Positions 46,130 through 59,630 of a DNA stretch of 64,000 nucleotides are shown piece after piece. A program made the position numbers and the translations under genes. A model generated the notes under the pieces. That model saw nothing but the letters and a program-made list of their open reading frames with translations. It was not told the DNA's origin and searched no databases. This DNA is from Petunia secreta (lineage: Eukaryota > Streptophyta > Magnoliopsida > Solanales > Solanaceae), in assembly GCA_029990175.1 (NCBI GenBank), contig JARKIP010000022.1, forward strand, positions 25,952,001 through 26,016,000, given 5' to 3'. The first letter of the stretch is position 1. Every line of letters starts with the position of its first letter.

Positions 46130-46836
46130 TGCGTTATGTGTCATACCGTCTACCGAACAGTCATTTCTTCTTTGAAATGGGATTTTAATGCCTCTTCGGT
46201 TACTTTTTAAGCCTTTGAATAGCATGGAATACAGAATGATTCCAATCCTTTAGGATTAAATAGTCGTTTCTAATTCAATTTGGGCTTTTAATGCCTCTTA
46301 AGTTACCTTCGTGCCTTTGAATAGCATTGAATACAGAATAAGTCTGACTGTTTATGAATAAACAATCATTTCGATCCAATTTGGGCTTTAACGCCTCTTA
46401 GGTTACCTACGTGCCTTTGAATGGCGTTGAATACAGAATAATTTCGACTGTCTATGAATAAACAATCATTTCCGATTTAATTTGGGCTTTTGACGCCTCT
46501 TAGGTAACTTTCGTGCCTTTGAATAGCATTGAATACAGAATAAGTCTGACTCTTTATGAATAAACAATTATTTCTGATCCAATTTGGGCTTTTAATGCCT
46601 CTTAGGTTACCGACGTGCCTTTGAATGGTGTTGAATACAGAATAATTTCGACTATCTATGAACAAACAATCATTTCTGATTCAATTTTGGCTTTTAACAC
46701 CTCTTAGGTAACCTTCGTGCCTTGAATAGCATTGAATACAGAATAAGTCTGACCGTTTATGAATAAACAATCATTTCTGATCTAATTTGGGCTTTTGACG
46801 CCCATTGAGTAACCTTCGTGCATTTGAATAGCACTT
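46130..46836 (-). repeat. 101 bp tandem array in Tat leader
   Basis: About seven units of roughly 100 bp built from gggcttttaatgcctcttag, gttaccttcgtgcctttgaa and tagcattgaatacagaataa. The word aatttgggctttt recurs near 46,280, 46,378, 46,482, 46,580, 46,684 and 46,786. The last unit is cut by the solo LTR and resumes at 49,345 (actgaatgcagaatcaatgc). Confidence 0.9.
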
Positions 46837-49344
46837 TGAAACGACCTTCGGAACAGTTTAGTAAAAATATGTCTGAGTCGTTTTCATCGTCAAATCTTCG
46901 TAAGGTCCATTGAGACTTATCTGTAAAATTTGAGCTTAATCACACCTCGTTTGGTCGGCATCGGAAGAAGGTTTCAGTTTTTATTGTCGATAAATATTAA
47001 AAAGAGGTTTTCGATCTTAATTTTGGCGAATGAACTCCGATTCAAAATATGAAAGCGCCGTGGGGTTCGTATTATTATTTATGACTTTTGTGAACTTTCG
47101 AAAGTGAATTTCGAGGTTGTTCTGCTAGTTTCCGCTAAAATGCCGAAAGTTAAATAATTTGACTTTTTTTTTCCATTTAATTTGCATATTGAGTTTCGGG
47201 AATCCGATTTGAGATCCGCCTTAGCAAGTGTGTTATCTATATTTTGTATAACTTGTATGAAAAAGTTGGAATTATTTTGAGAATCATAGGGTACCGTTTT
47301 AATTTTCGAAAAGAAAAGAAATGATGAAAGAAAATAAAATGAAAAAGGAAAAGAAAGAAAAAGAGAAAAAGACAAGAAAGGAAAAAAATGAAATGATGGC
47401 GGTGGTGATCTTATATAAAGCTCAAAATGTATAGAAACAGATAAAACATACAGAAACATAAGAACGTTCAGTAACATAAAACGTGAGCACGAAGGAGAAA
47501 GAAAAAATGCCAGAAAATGAAAAAAGAGCCGAAGAAAAGTAGAATTTTTACCCCGGGACATTCAGGTAATGATCTTAATGCAATATTTTAGTTTATTACG
47601 TGTGTTTAAATATATTTTGATGGTAGAAATTGGGATATTAGACATCGTCCTAATAAGTTCAATTAATAGTTTAAAGGGTCAAATGGACCCCGATAATGGA
47701 ATTGAATACATATTCATACCTAGTGAGTTATGGGCAATATATAAATTTAATTTATGTGTGGTTTGGTTATGTGACCTTAAACTCTGTACATAGGCCTGGC
47801 CTGCATATTGCGTATGCGAATAGGGTATCAGGTTCCTAACCGGATTGCCCTAAGATGTGAGGAATGAAGACTGTAGCCTTACGTGATATATTTTTCTGCT
47901 TATTGAACACAGTGGTATCGTCTAGTAATGAAACCAAAGGATAAAGCGGTTGTTGATTAATAATGCTAACTTTTAGAAAATGTAAGTGTTTATATCCATT
48001 TCTTTGGAGGCACCAGGCCTCGTGGATTTTCTACCACGTGTTCCTTACGTGTGTAGCAGCCGATAGGCGTACTCATTACGCCTTAGCTTTGGAATTACAT
48101 TGTATATTATATATTATGTCCTGTTGTTGGTATTGCGTTTGAGGATATGAGCATTGTATTCGGCCTCTGAGTTGGCATCTACATCCCGGCTGACGATGAG
48201 AGTCCCGCGCTGGTGAAGGGTTATTATTGCATCATATTGCATTCATATGCATTACATTGCATATCATATCAGGTGCATCATTATTCTGCCCCAGGAGAGT
48301 GCAGGAGTATTCCGCCTCTGATTATATCCTATTGGGTGCAGAAGTATTTCGCCCCAGGAGTAGGAGTATTCTGCTCTTATGTCAGATAGTGAATGCAGGA
48401 ATATTCCGCCTCAGCTTTACATTATATCGGGTGCAGGAGTATTCCACCCCAGGAGAGTGCTGGAGTATTCCGCCTCTGGTTTATATTATATCGGGTGCAG
48501 GAATATTCCGCCCCAGGAGCAGGAGTATTCCGCTCCAGTTGGTTATCAGATTGGATTCCCCTCGAATGCAGGAGTATTCGACTTCGAGATGGGATTACAG
48601 GCACATGTGACCCTTTGCTTCATACTTCATTTCATTTCATCTCATTTCATTTCATACCATTGTGTAAACTTGTGGTATATAACTACTGTTCTGCTTATAC
48701 GTGCATTGCTTATTTGTTGATATGTTTCTGGCTCGTATTCCTGGTCGAGTTTATGGTTTCATACGTGTTTCTGGTTATTATCTGGCTCTACTTTTTTATA
48801 ATTTAAATAAGAGGAATTTGGTTTATCTGTTTCTTCACCCTGGCTAGCTATCCCATTCTTTGAGGTGGCTAGTCTGCCCCACTTATTGAGTCCTTTTGAC
48901 TCACCCTTGTTTGTTGTTTATTTCTTGTCTATCTATTTCGTTTGGGTAGGTTCGCTCCAGGATTGAGTTCGCCACCTTGTGAAGGAGCGAAGACGACTTC
49001 AGCTGTCAGGGTGAGCCAACTTTTATTCCGGATGGCCACCAGTTTATCGGTTATTATTTCAGTTGCATTTTGCTCCCTTCAGGAGGTATCTGTCTTCTTT
49101 TGTACTCTTAGATGTCTAGTCTGGATAGCCCTAAACCTAGTATATTGGGTAGTCAGCTGTAATTTCTTTTGTACAGCTTAGAGGTATCAGTATGTTTGTG
49201 GTTTTTTTTTGTTGTTTTAACTCTTGTCCTTATTTGTGAATTGTTATATTTATTTTCCTAATTTAATTTGTAAGGGTTCGCCCGACGGGTCTAGGGGAGG
49301 ATGTCGGGTGCCCGCACGGCCTAACCGGATTCCGGGTCGTGTCA
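46837..49344 (+). repeat. Solo Tekay LTR inside the Tat array
   Basis: 2508 bp, TGAAACG start and GTGTCA end; flanks cactt (46,832-46,836) and cactg (49,345-49,349), a TSD with one change. No internal region, so it is a solo LTR. The first 50 bp is worn relative to the other copies. It carries a divergent sub-repeat family (gcaggagtattccgcc) at 48,240-48,560 in place of the 57 bp units of the other LTRs. Confidence 0.92.
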
Positions 49345-49349
49345 CACTG

Positions 49350-50840
49350 AATGCAGAATCAATGCTTATAAAACAGTCCACATTCTGTACGCTCAATCCC
49401 TTTAAGCGAATGCATATAAATCATGTTCAATGATCCTCGGGGGTTAAAAACCCGTTCGGGTTGTTTGAACAAGTTGGCCTATCGGACTTGAGAACAAGTT
49501 GAGTAATGACATGTCATGATGCATGATTCCTAGCGCCGCTACTAAGAAATGGAGTTGGCTAGACCGGGTTTTATTATCCTCCGAAGCGGACGGCTCGGGA
49601 GCGGGAACGTCTCGGATCAAATAGATTCCAAGTTGTTCCCCATAAAGGAGTTTTTATGTGAGGGAAGAGGTGGTTGTAACCACCGTATTTTCAACACACG
49701 ATTTAGAAAGTTGCCAGGAGTGGCGGAAGGTATGCATGATATGCACAAGTTCAAAAATGCACAAGTTTTGAAATAAATGCACAAGTCAACTTCGGGAGTG
49801 GGAGTAAAACTAACACATGAAACAACAAGTTTGAGATAATAATTTCATATGCAAAGGACATAATATGCATGATAGGCGTCGTATGATGACGCTTTTGGAC
49901 AAAAGTGGCTAATAGACTTTAACATACCTAGGATGTTAAGTCTTCCTAATTTGATAATGGTATTTAAAATTGAACGTGTATTTTGTATCATCTCAATTAA
50001 TCTCATAACCCAAAAATAATTTTATAAAATAATTGATTGTACTGTATAAATATGGAAATAATATTTTGTTTTAGGTAAATAGGAATAATAATTGATCTTG
50101 CTACATTAAAGATAGAAGAAATTAATTTAAAATCTATGATTTTATTTTCATGAAAGTAGAAAAATTAATTTCGTTCATAATCCAAAATATAACTTTATAA
50201 AATAATTGGTTTTGTTTGTATAAATGTAGAAATAAATAATTGATTTTGTTATGAGAACCAACTTTTATGTGAACAAGTGGTCTACATTAGACACGTTCAA
50301 CTTTAAATAAATGCACACATAACATATTTAAACGTCCCTTGGGGTCGAAAATCCGTTCGGTTCATTCAAATATGGTGAACTAATGGACTTATACATGAGC
50401 CGAAGTCAAAATTTTTCTAATCATGGCATGATGCATGGTTCCTAGACAAGAGTCTCCACTAAAGAGTTGGGTAATTCTAGACACGGTTCCCCAAGGTGGA
50501 CGGCCTAGGAGTGGGACTATTTGAAATTGTTGGTTGTACCATGGACCAACTATATTCCAAAATGTCCCTCCTAAAAGGTTTTTTGTGGTGAAACGACTGT
50601 GGGATCCACGTAATCGCCCGTGTGTGTGCAAAGTGTCATTTTCCATGAGTGGGGGAAGTGTGAGTGACATGAACAAGTAATAAAATATAATCACACAATT
50701 CAAGAATAAAACACATAAATATAAAACAAACCTTAATCCTGCAAAAGAAAAAGAAGCAAAAAGTTAGTATCGAAATAAATGACAAGAAAATAAAGCAAAT
50801 AAAGAACCCCAATTTAAAGTCCGTTATAGTTTGAACCTTG
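49350..50840 (-). other. Tat leader with diverged duplication
   Basis: No gene. Two related segments, about 49,430-49,750 and 50,330-50,660, share the order ccgttcggnt, catgatgcatg-ttcctag, gagttggnta, a GGACGGC-containing block and the gagtgg-ggaag end. About 900 bp apart and well diverged. Confidence 0.6.
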
Positions 50841-50843
50841 ATA

Positions 50844-50861
50844 TCCCCAGCGGAGTTGCCA
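50844..50861 (-). other. Primer binding site (tRNA-Arg type)
   Basis: Minus strand tggcaactccgctgggga, 3 bases after the LTR end. This is the tRNA-Arg-complementary primer typical of Tat/Ogre elements, with about two changes. It proves minus orientation. Confidence 0.88.
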
Positions 50862-50864
50862 TTC

Positions 50865-53800
50865 TGTCGCATCCTATTTTTACCCGAACCGGTTAAATTT
50901 CGAAATAGGGCTCGACTTAGTGGGTAACTCACGGGTAAAGAGTTGGAGTCGCCACCTAACATATTTTTTAACTAGGCGTATTAGGGAACCTATTTTTTTC
51001 TAGCAAATTTTACAATTAACTCCGAAACTTAGTCTATGAAACAGAATTTCTAGGTAAGAGGTTCAAGTTAACTCGAAAGAAAAGGGTTAGGCACCTCTCG
51101 AGCTCCACCAAATGTGGTTACCGGCCGGACTTATAATTGGGATTCAAACTAGAACAGCTAAGCAAATAAACTAAGTAACTAAGAATAGACAAATAATTTG
51201 AATGACTAGTAAAATATGCATATAGTATTAAATAAATAAATAAATGTGACTTGCTAATGGCTTCCTCCTTGGAGAATTTCACCTTGCAAAAAAGATGAAA
51301 ATGAATTAGTAAAATAACTAATAAATAGTAATAAAAATAATAATAAATACTAATAATAATAATGAGAACAAAATAATAATAATGACAAAAGGGTTTCTCT
51401 TTGAATTGTTCTCTTCCAAAATAGATTGTCGCCTCTCATCCAATTTTACCTCGCAAAATATAAAGAAAACGAGTTAGTGAATAATAACAATAATATTAAT
51501 AATAATGAAAACAATGAAAATGATGATAATAATAATAATAATAATAAGGATAAAAATAATAAAAGTAATAATAATAATAATAATGAAAATGATAAAATAA
51601 TAATAGTTTAAAAATAAAGGGGAAAGGGGTTTTTTAAAAAGTGTCAGCTCAGGTGTGTATGAATCGGGTGGAGGTTTAGAGACGTCGGTACGGCTGCGAA
51701 CACACCGGCCGGTCGTGTCGCCATGCCAAGTACCGGTTCCACCTCTCCATCACCGGCTCGTTTTGTAATCACGGCTTATACCCGTCATCATAACTTTTTT
51801 TTTGTTTTGTTTTAGGGACATAGGAATGGGATTGTTTATCTGTTCAAATCAGTAGGCCTCAAATAAATAATTATTTTCTTGGCCGTTATTGATATAGCGT
51901 CCGTCAATTCATTGTATATCCGTCAATTTCATGCGTAGGCCTTAAATTAAAATATTTTCACGGGCCAACGTGTATTGTGTAGTATCTTCTTCAAATTAAT
52001 TTTGATCTGAAATATCCGCAATGAGCTCCTTTATCAAAAATATCAATCAATGTAGATAAGAGTCAACTGCAGTCAACAAAAATGCTACAAATCAATTAGC
52101 CAAGCAAAGTTATCAGAAAAACACACAGAACCAAACAAAACAGTGTTAAGGGACGAAAAAACTAGAATCAAATCATCCAATAAAAGTCCAGTAGCAGCGA
52201 ACGACACCACACATGCAGGGCAGAGGAGAAGGGGAGCGACTGCTAGTGGGGGATACCCAAGCATCACTACGACTCATCTCCTTCGTCTCCTCTATTTTCA
52301 GATCTCCAGAACAAAAGACACTGGCGACGATGATTTTCTACCGTCACTATCACCTGTGGTGGCTAAAACCACTGTCGCTCTGCCTTTTCTCAACCCCAAT
52401 GTCCCGATCTTGTTTCTCGTTCTTCTTCACCCTCTTTCCTGCCAACGATACTTAACAACAAGAGATTAGCACGAAAAAACAAAAATTGCATAAAAACAGA
52501 TAAACAAAGAGTCAGTGATGGGGTTTTCGATTCGGATCCAATTTTGTGTTATTTCCTGTTTTCGATCAATAACCCTCGTCCCCGATTATCTCTCTGTTCC
52601 CCTGCTTCTGTTTAATATTCTGTGTGTCGATGGGTATGTGCGTATATGTGTTTGAAGGGCTGCTGAATTGAGAAGGGGGACGATGGTGTCTGTGGGTGTA
52701 TTTTCTGGATCGGTTGGTTTTATATAGGTGGTATTGTACTGATTTTTTGATATGAAATAAATGTGTTTCGTGTGTTTGAGAAGAAGAATCGTGAGGGGGG
52801 GGAAGGTGTACTGTACTGTGTTTGCGTGAGTATGTGTTTGGATCTTAGGAGTCTTTGAATTTCGTGTATGGGTATTTTGGTGTGGAGAAGAAGACTAAAA
52901 ATGGAGTACTGTGTTTTAAGTAGGGAGTCCGTATGTAAGGAAGAAGACTCCCCAAAAATGGGGTCTGCTCATTGTTGTCTGTATGGATTGTGTTGGGGAT
53001 GGAGAAGAGTAAGTGGGAAAGGGAAGATGACCAAGAGGTAGGCATGTACTATGTCTGTTTTTTTGAGTATCAGTGAAGATGTGTGTTTGTATTATCTCGT
53101 GTCTGATGAGGAGAAGACATGGTGTATATATATCCATCTTTTTGGGTAATAGAGTTGTTGGGAGATTGAGAGGTGATTGTGGGATTTTGAGAGGAATTTT
53201 TGAGAATTAGGAGATAGGAAATCAATTTGAAAAGTGAGGAGAGAGGTTTGAATAGGAGGATGTATCTAGACTACATTTAGCCTAGATTCAAAGTAGAATT
53301 AGGAAGAGGATTTGGGATTAGAAAAAAAGAATTAATTCAAAATAAAATAAGAGGAAAAGAAAATTTCAATGCAGATATGAACGTACCTAGACGAACACTC
53401 GTCTAGGTTCAAAAAGGAAAAATGGAATTTAATAAATAAGATGAATATAAATAAACGAAGAATTTTGATAGGAATTTTAAAATATGGAAGAATTAATAAT
53501 AAAAAGAAATTTGGACATTTTCTTTTTAATTGGCCAATATTTAGCTTAAAGGTTAAAAAAAATAAGATATAGATATACATATATATAAAATGCACAAATA
53601 ATCATTTAAGTAAACTCAAATAAAATTATTTAAATATAGATAATCACAGATAATTACTAATTTGCGCAAACGATCACAAATTAATGAAAATTTGATATGT
53701 AGCCTAAATAATGCAATTATGTGATACATTATGAATATTCTAAATTGCGCAATATTCACACTTTGACAAATAGCCTAAATGATGTAAATTTACGTAATAT

Positions 53801-53951
53801 AACCACACTTAAGTTTATACTATATAAATAGAGGATAACACACGTAAATGCATGATTTCAAATGCACATTTTGCACAAATAGTCACATCGCACCCTTAAG
53901 TTGAATTATGGCCAATTTTAGAAAAATGAGGGACAAAATTGGGTGTCAACA
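50865..53951 (-). repeat. Tat 5' LTR
   Basis: 3087 bp twin of 27,916-31,095; differences are scattered substitutions plus shorter (AAT)n and poly-G runs. Ends TGTTGACACC and ATGCGACA on the minus strand. Confidence 0.93.
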
Positions 53952-53956
53952 TATCA

Positions 53957-56900
53957 CATATGCATTGTTATTGATCTTGGACAACACATGGAATGATCCA
54001 TCTCCTCTTGGTACGGGCAAAAGAGTGTACAAGCCATGGGTGTTCGACCTAGACTTGGCCTTCTTGCAATCTAAGCTAGCATTGCAAAAGTGTTCCACAA
54101 GAGGCCTCATTTTTGGCCAATGGAATTGCTCTTTAAGTATGGCCATAGTCTTATTCACCCCAAAGTGACCCATCAATCCCCCACAATGTGCTTCTCGCAT
54201 TAGCATATCTCTCCAAGAGGACTCGGGGACACACATTCTTCCTTTCTTGAAAATGTAGCCATCTACCCATTCGTATTTCTCCACCCTCTTCCCACTCACT
54301 AGAGCATCATGAATGCTCTTGAGCTTTGGGTCATATTCATCTATCAACTTTATACTTTCAAAACCCATAAGCCTAGAAGCAAGAGTGGTAGCAAGGGCGA
54401 ACTTTCTAGAAAGTGCATCGGCTACAACATTGTCCTTTCCCTTCTTGTAATGAATTATATAGGGAAAAGACTCAATGAACTCCACCCATTTGGCATGCTT
54501 TTTGTTCAACTTCTCTTGGCCTTTAAGATGCTTGAGTGATTCATGATCACTCTTGATCACAAATTCCCTAGGCCATAGATAGTGTTGCCAATGAGCTAGA
54601 GCTCTCACGAGGGCATACAACTCCTTGTCATACGTGGAGTAATTCAAGGTGGAACCCTTCAACTTTTCACTAAAGTAGGCAACGAGTTTCCCTTCTTGCA
54701 TGAAAACACCCCCAATACCCACCCCCGAGGCATCACATTCAACCTCAAAAGCCTTCCCGAAGTCGATCAATTGCAACAAAGGGGCGGTACTCAACCTACT
54801 TTTTAACTCTTGGAAAGCCTTCTCTCGAGGTTCCCCCTCACACAAAGAGCTTGTCTTTCTTCACCAACTCGGTGAGTGGTGCGGCAAAAGTGCTAAAGTC
54901 CCTAACAAAGCGCCTATAGAAACTAGCAAGGCCATGGAAACTCCTCACAAGAGACACGGTGGTAGGAGTAGGCCAATTTCTAATGGCTTCAACTTAGGAC
55001 TCATCAACCTCTACACCATTTGCACTAACAACAAAGCCCAAAAAGACAACCTTTTCAACACAAAAGGCACACTTCTTGAAATTGGCATAGAGCTTTTTGG
55101 CTCTTAGCACTACAAGAACTTGACTCAAGTGGCCAACATGATCATCTATTGATTTGCTATATATCAATATATCATCAAAATAGACAACCACAAATTTATT
55201 GATAAATGGCTTTAAGACATGGTTCATCAACCTCATAAAAGTGCTATGTGCGATGGAGAGGCTAAAAGGCATCACCAATCATTCATAGAGACCAAACTTG
55301 ATCTTGAATACGGTCTTCCACTCATCACCCGATTTCATCCGGATTTGGTGGTAGCCGAACCTAAGATCTATCTTAGAAAAGATACTAGAACCACTCAACT
55401 CATCAAGCATGTCATCAAGTCTAGGAATGGGATGACGAACTTTACCATTATCTTGTTGACCGCACGACAATCAACACACATCCTCCATGTCCCGTCCTTT
55501 TTTGGCACAAGAATGACCGGTACGGCACACATACTCAAGCTTTCACGAACAAAGCCTTTGTTGAGAAACTCATCCACTTGCTTTTGCAACTCCTTTATAT
55601 CCTCGGGATTGCTCCTATAGGCTGGCTTGTTTGGGATTTGGGACCCCGGGACAAAATCAATTTGGAGCTCAATGGAGGAAGACCACTTGGCATCTCTTTC
55701 GGGAACATGTTCTCAAATACCTTCAAAACATTCTCAATAGCACTAGGAAAAGGGTTAGGGTTAGAATAATGATCACAATCGGAGTTTAGAACCATACCTT
55801 TGTGCACTAGGCAAATGAGCATTTTGGTGCCATCATTTCCTCTCAAGTACTCACCCGGTTGCATTATGGCATTAATGAGACCGCTAGAAGATGGTGGAGT
55901 CTTGGCCAAAGGCTTAGCCACCACGGGGGACTTAGCTTTAGCAACTTCTCTCAACTCCCTCATGCGCCTATAGTCATCACTCACTTGCTTCGGCGACAAG
56001 GGCATAAGCACATACTTCTTGCCCTCATTTTTGACCGTGTAAATGTTGGCTCGGCCATCATGAACCACATTCTTGTCATATTGCCAAGGCCTACCAAACA
56101 AGAGGTGGCAAGCTTGCATTGGCACCACATCAAACATGTGCTCATCTTGATAGTTCCCAATCTTGAACTTTATCAAGACTTGCTTCACCACCTTCAATTC
56201 CCCACACTCACTCTACCATTGCAAATGGTAGGGGCTTGGGTGTTTAAGGGTAGGCAATTCAATTATGAGATGAAAGATTGGCTCACCACATTCGCACAAC
56301 TACCCGAGTCAATAATCATGGAGCACACTTGTTCGCTCACTCTACACCTAGCATGGAACAAGTTCTCCCTTTGCTCATCCTCCTTCTCCTCACTCACCAT
56401 GGAACTCAAACTACGACGTACCACTAGAAACATATTAGGATCATCACCCTCCACCGCTCTCTCTTCCCACTCAAATAGCTCAACATCCTCAACAACTTCA
56501 CCCTCAGGCTCACTCTCCTCCTCATACACCAACCCATCATCCATCACAATTATTATTTTTCGGGTAGGGCATTCTTTGGCAAAGTGGCCATAACCCTTGC
56601 ATTTGTGGCATTGAAAGGAAGAAGAAAAAGAAGTATTTAATTGAGTTTTAGAGTTACCTCTCACTTCTTTGAAGTCGCTTCTCGGGGCAGTCTTCTCAAA
56701 AGGCTTCTTCACATCACGACTCCCACTTGCACCACTTGTGTTTTGGCTCTTCCATTCTTTAGGTCGAGTCATTGGAGTAGAAGTAGTACTCCTAAAGCGA
56801 GGAGCTTTCTCTTCCTTGAGCCACCTTTCGGCTTCAATCGCGGCATCACAAACATGTTCAAGAGAATGAAAGATGTGTAGCCTCAACTGAGAAGCAATCT

Positions 56901-57890
56901 ACCAGCTCAAACCATTCTTGAACCGGATGATAGCTTGCTCCTCATCTTCCGTTTCTATGTCAAGGGCCACCCGGTTCTTCTCAAACTCATTGAAGTACTC
57001 ATCAACCAATTTGAAGCCTTGTTTCAACTCATAAAGCCTCTTGAGTTGTTCTTGTCTATACTTGGAGGTCACATATTTGGTACTCATAACCTCTTTCAAT
57101 TCTTCCCAAGCAGTGTTAATTGGTATCCCAACTCGTCTTCTTGACCTCTTGACGGGTTCCCACCAAGTGGAATCATACGACTCAAATGAAGCAATGGCAT
57201 AAGTGGCTTTTCTTTCCTCGGACATGTCAGTTATGTCAAACACCCGCTCCAATTGAACCTTCCACTCTATGAACTTTTTCGGATCACTAATCTCTTTGAA
57301 AGGCGGGATACTTATCTTCACGCTATTTAAGTTGTTGTCACGACCCCCACGGTTTGGTTCCGGTTGACCCCGTAGCAGTCATCAACTTCATCACACTCAC
57401 GTCTCAAGTTCCTCCCCACAAAAGCCCTTGGAGGTCCACGACCATGCGCATGACCTCTATCAATTCCCTGGCCCCCATGCATGGCCCTCCTATTTGGATA
57501 TTGAGCATCAAAGTCATCACAATTGTCACCAAGTTCGGGACCCTCCCTTTGTTGAGCTTGAACAACTTGCTCAAGGGGTGCTATGTTTCTTCGGGGCATT
57601 ATGAATGGAAAATCACCTTAGGGATTGCCCAAGGGTTGGGGATTGCCCAGCAATCTTTCATAAACAAGAGCCTCGTCTTTCAATCGTTGTTGATGATCTA
57701 GCTCTGCAAATTGATCCGGCCTCATGGTTGAGCCATCACTTGTGCCTTCCCCGACATCTTTGTGGACACTCGAGGTCCTTTATCTTTCAAAGGTCTCCAT
57801 TTTTAGGTTTATAGCCTTCATCTCGGCCAAGAGACTAGCCAAGATGTTGGTTGGAACCTCAATGGTATCATTTGCCTTTTCTTCCACCAT
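53957..57890 (-). pseudogene. B gag-pol, integrase core deleted
   Basis: Minus strand, start ATG about 57,890, about 80 codons before the gag block at 57,599. Capsid-like block 57,321-56,899. Zinc knuckle CHKCKGYGHFAKEC at about 56,570-56,611. Protease IIDSGSCANVVS near 56,263-56,310. RT with YFDDIL at about 55,165-55,182. RNase H from ECDASG (54,721-54,740). Integrase zinc region 54,100-54,240. Then HGLYTLLPVP is fused directly in frame to RGDGSFHVLSKINNNAYVI at 54,005-54,018; the roughly 240 residues of the catalytic core are absent. Stops and small frame changes are scattered (near 57,800, 56,890, 56,240, 55,610, 55,400, 55,280 and 54,860). Confidence 0.92.
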
Positions 57891-58878
57891 ATACCTACAA
57901 AAAATAAAAAACAAGCAAAGAGATTAGAGTATTAGTCCTCACGCACTCCCTCAATTTTGAATGTCACTCGGGTACACTAAAGTTTGGGGTAGTTTCACTC
58001 GTGCTTGATTTCAAAAGTCTTCCTCAGAATTAAACAACCTCCTCAACGACCAAACAATTCCACAAGTTCCAAATGCTCTTCGGGAAGAGTGGAGTTAATG
58101 GGACTCTATGGGCGTTCTGCTTTGTAAGTTAGCACTTGAGACAAAGAAATTCTACGAGTCTTCTTGGAAATTTTCAACCACCAACACACACGAATATCCT
58201 AAGCGCTTAATGAATTAGTACTAATTGAGTAGGAGAATTACTCTCAAAGTACTAACCGGAAGTAACGGAATCAAACAAGACACGGAAACTTACAAAATGA
58301 CTACCCGGACCCCCTTCCAGGAGTGGGCGGTCCGCCTCTGCAAGTTGGGCGGTCCGCTTATGCAAAATCCAGAGAGCTGATAAAAATTTGGCGGTTCGCC
58401 TACTGAGTTTTACAGCACAGTTCCAACTTCGTGTTCTTGGTTTTTGGCACCCAATTTTCCATGGTTTTCAAGGTGTTTACCCAATTCAAAGGTTCCCTAA
58501 TGTGCTTTCAACTACTACAAGAAAACCCCAATGATTTATAACAACTTTCAATCAACACAAATCCAAATCAAGAAATTTTGAAAAAATTCTAGGGTTTTTT
58601 AACTTTTGGAGATTTAATTTTCAAGATTTTGATTCACAATCTTAAAACATGTTTTGTGGGTACCCAATTAATGGAAATATGCTAACATACAATCCCCAAT
58701 AACAAACACCAAAAAATCATCATAACCAAGAACAACTAGCCATTTTGGTGATTTTTTTGTTTTTGAATTTTTTTCTTCTTTTTCAATTTAACAAGAACAA
58801 GAACACGAAAAACAACAAGAAGCAAAGATAAAAGGCATGAAAATTAGGACGAGGGTTTGTAGGAACGTAACCGTAGCC
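57891..58878 (-). other. B leader with GC palindromes
   Basis: Non-coding leader. GC-palindrome copies gggcggtccgcc at about 58,324 and 58,345 and a worn ggcggttcgcc at about 58,390. Confidence 0.7.
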
Positions 58879-58894
58879 TCACTCTGATACCAAC
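58879..58894 (-). other. Primer binding site of B
   Basis: Minus strand gttggtatcagagtga, tRNA-iMet type with one change. Confidence 0.85.
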
Positions 58895-59625
58895 TGATGT
58901 AATTGAAACTACGAAAGCGATAAATAGATAAAAATGAGACGAGACTCACACATTTGTTCAAGTAGCAACAAAGAACAATGTTTCGTTACACTCCGAATGA
59001 AGGTTAAGAATCACCAACGTTATGCAACTATCCTCAAGAATCACGAGGTCCTTGCATATAGAATGATCGAAAAGGTTTGAAGTTCCACTCGAATTCTTCC
59101 AATTGAAATCAAGATAAAATTCATAGGTTCAAAGAGAGAGTTTATCTCATATGTTTGTGTATTCAAAGTGAAGTGAATGAATTCAAGACTAATGAAGACT
59201 CTTATAGTCTTCTACAAACATATATGAAATGTCTAAAACACCCCTAAAGTGGTTCAAAAACAATAGAAGTAAGCTAGGGCTATAGTTGGAATTACACCAC
59301 AAATAAGTAGGAAATTCGGATGGTGTCTCAGCATACTAGGCGCCCCGCCCACTTAGGGAGGCGCTTCACCTATGCAATGCTTGGAAATGTTGCACAGGCG
59401 CCCCTCCCTGAAGCCTCTTGAGGCGCCTCACTTTGTGTCTCTTGAGCTTCTCCTTGTGGTCTAGATGGTCCTCCTTCCATGGTGCTTCAATGGATGATCT
59501 TCAAGGTGGTTCCAGAGCTCCCATCTTCCACGTCCACTCCTTGCCACACCAAGTGAATGTGAGCAGCATGGATTGCTTTGGCTTGACTTCTAGTAAAGGG
59601 TCTTGGCTTGGTTTGCATTGCATCA
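58895..59625 (-). repeat. B 5' LTR
   Basis: 731 bp twin of 27,102-27,779. The palindrome array is shorter here (about 59,340-59,410), having lost units relative to the 3' LTR. Confidence 0.92.
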
Positions 59626-59630
59626 ACTAG

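Larger units (their letters stand above)
27916..53951 (-). mobile_element. Tat/Ogre-type giant LTR element (minus)
   Basis: Third layer, TSD tatca (27,911-27,915 and 53,952-53,956), inserted in the B integrase tail codons. LTRs of 3180 and 3087 bp, a tRNA-Arg-type primer site, the polypurine tract gggcaaagaggggcagc, and an ORF1 of DUF7745 type are traits of the Tat/Ogre lineage. Without its own inserts (32,487-40,187 and 46,837-49,344) the internal part is about 9.5 kb. I find no gag, protease, RT or integrase in it, so it is non-autonomous. Confidence 0.88.
27102..59625 (-). mobile_element. Element B: CRM-like LTR element without integrase core
   Basis: Second layer, minus strand, TSD actag (27,097-27,101 and 59,626-59,630), inserted in the D ORF. 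Right to left: 5' LTR 58,895-59,625, primer site, leader, gag-pol 57,890-53,957, [Tat element inserted], pol end 27,910-27,780, 3' LTR 27,779-27,102. The pol sequence is closely related to the CRM-like element but lacks the integrase catalytic core, and many small lesions are present. Confidence 0.9.

Noticed and set aside
40501..46836. Direct repeats as a CRISPR array
   Set aside because: Units are head-to-tail with no unique spacers, no cas genes, and the DNA is a plant genome.
54309..57927. Plus-strand ORFs of 60-244 codons
   Set aside because: Antisense to the B gag-pol, whose conserved motifs are all on the minus strand.
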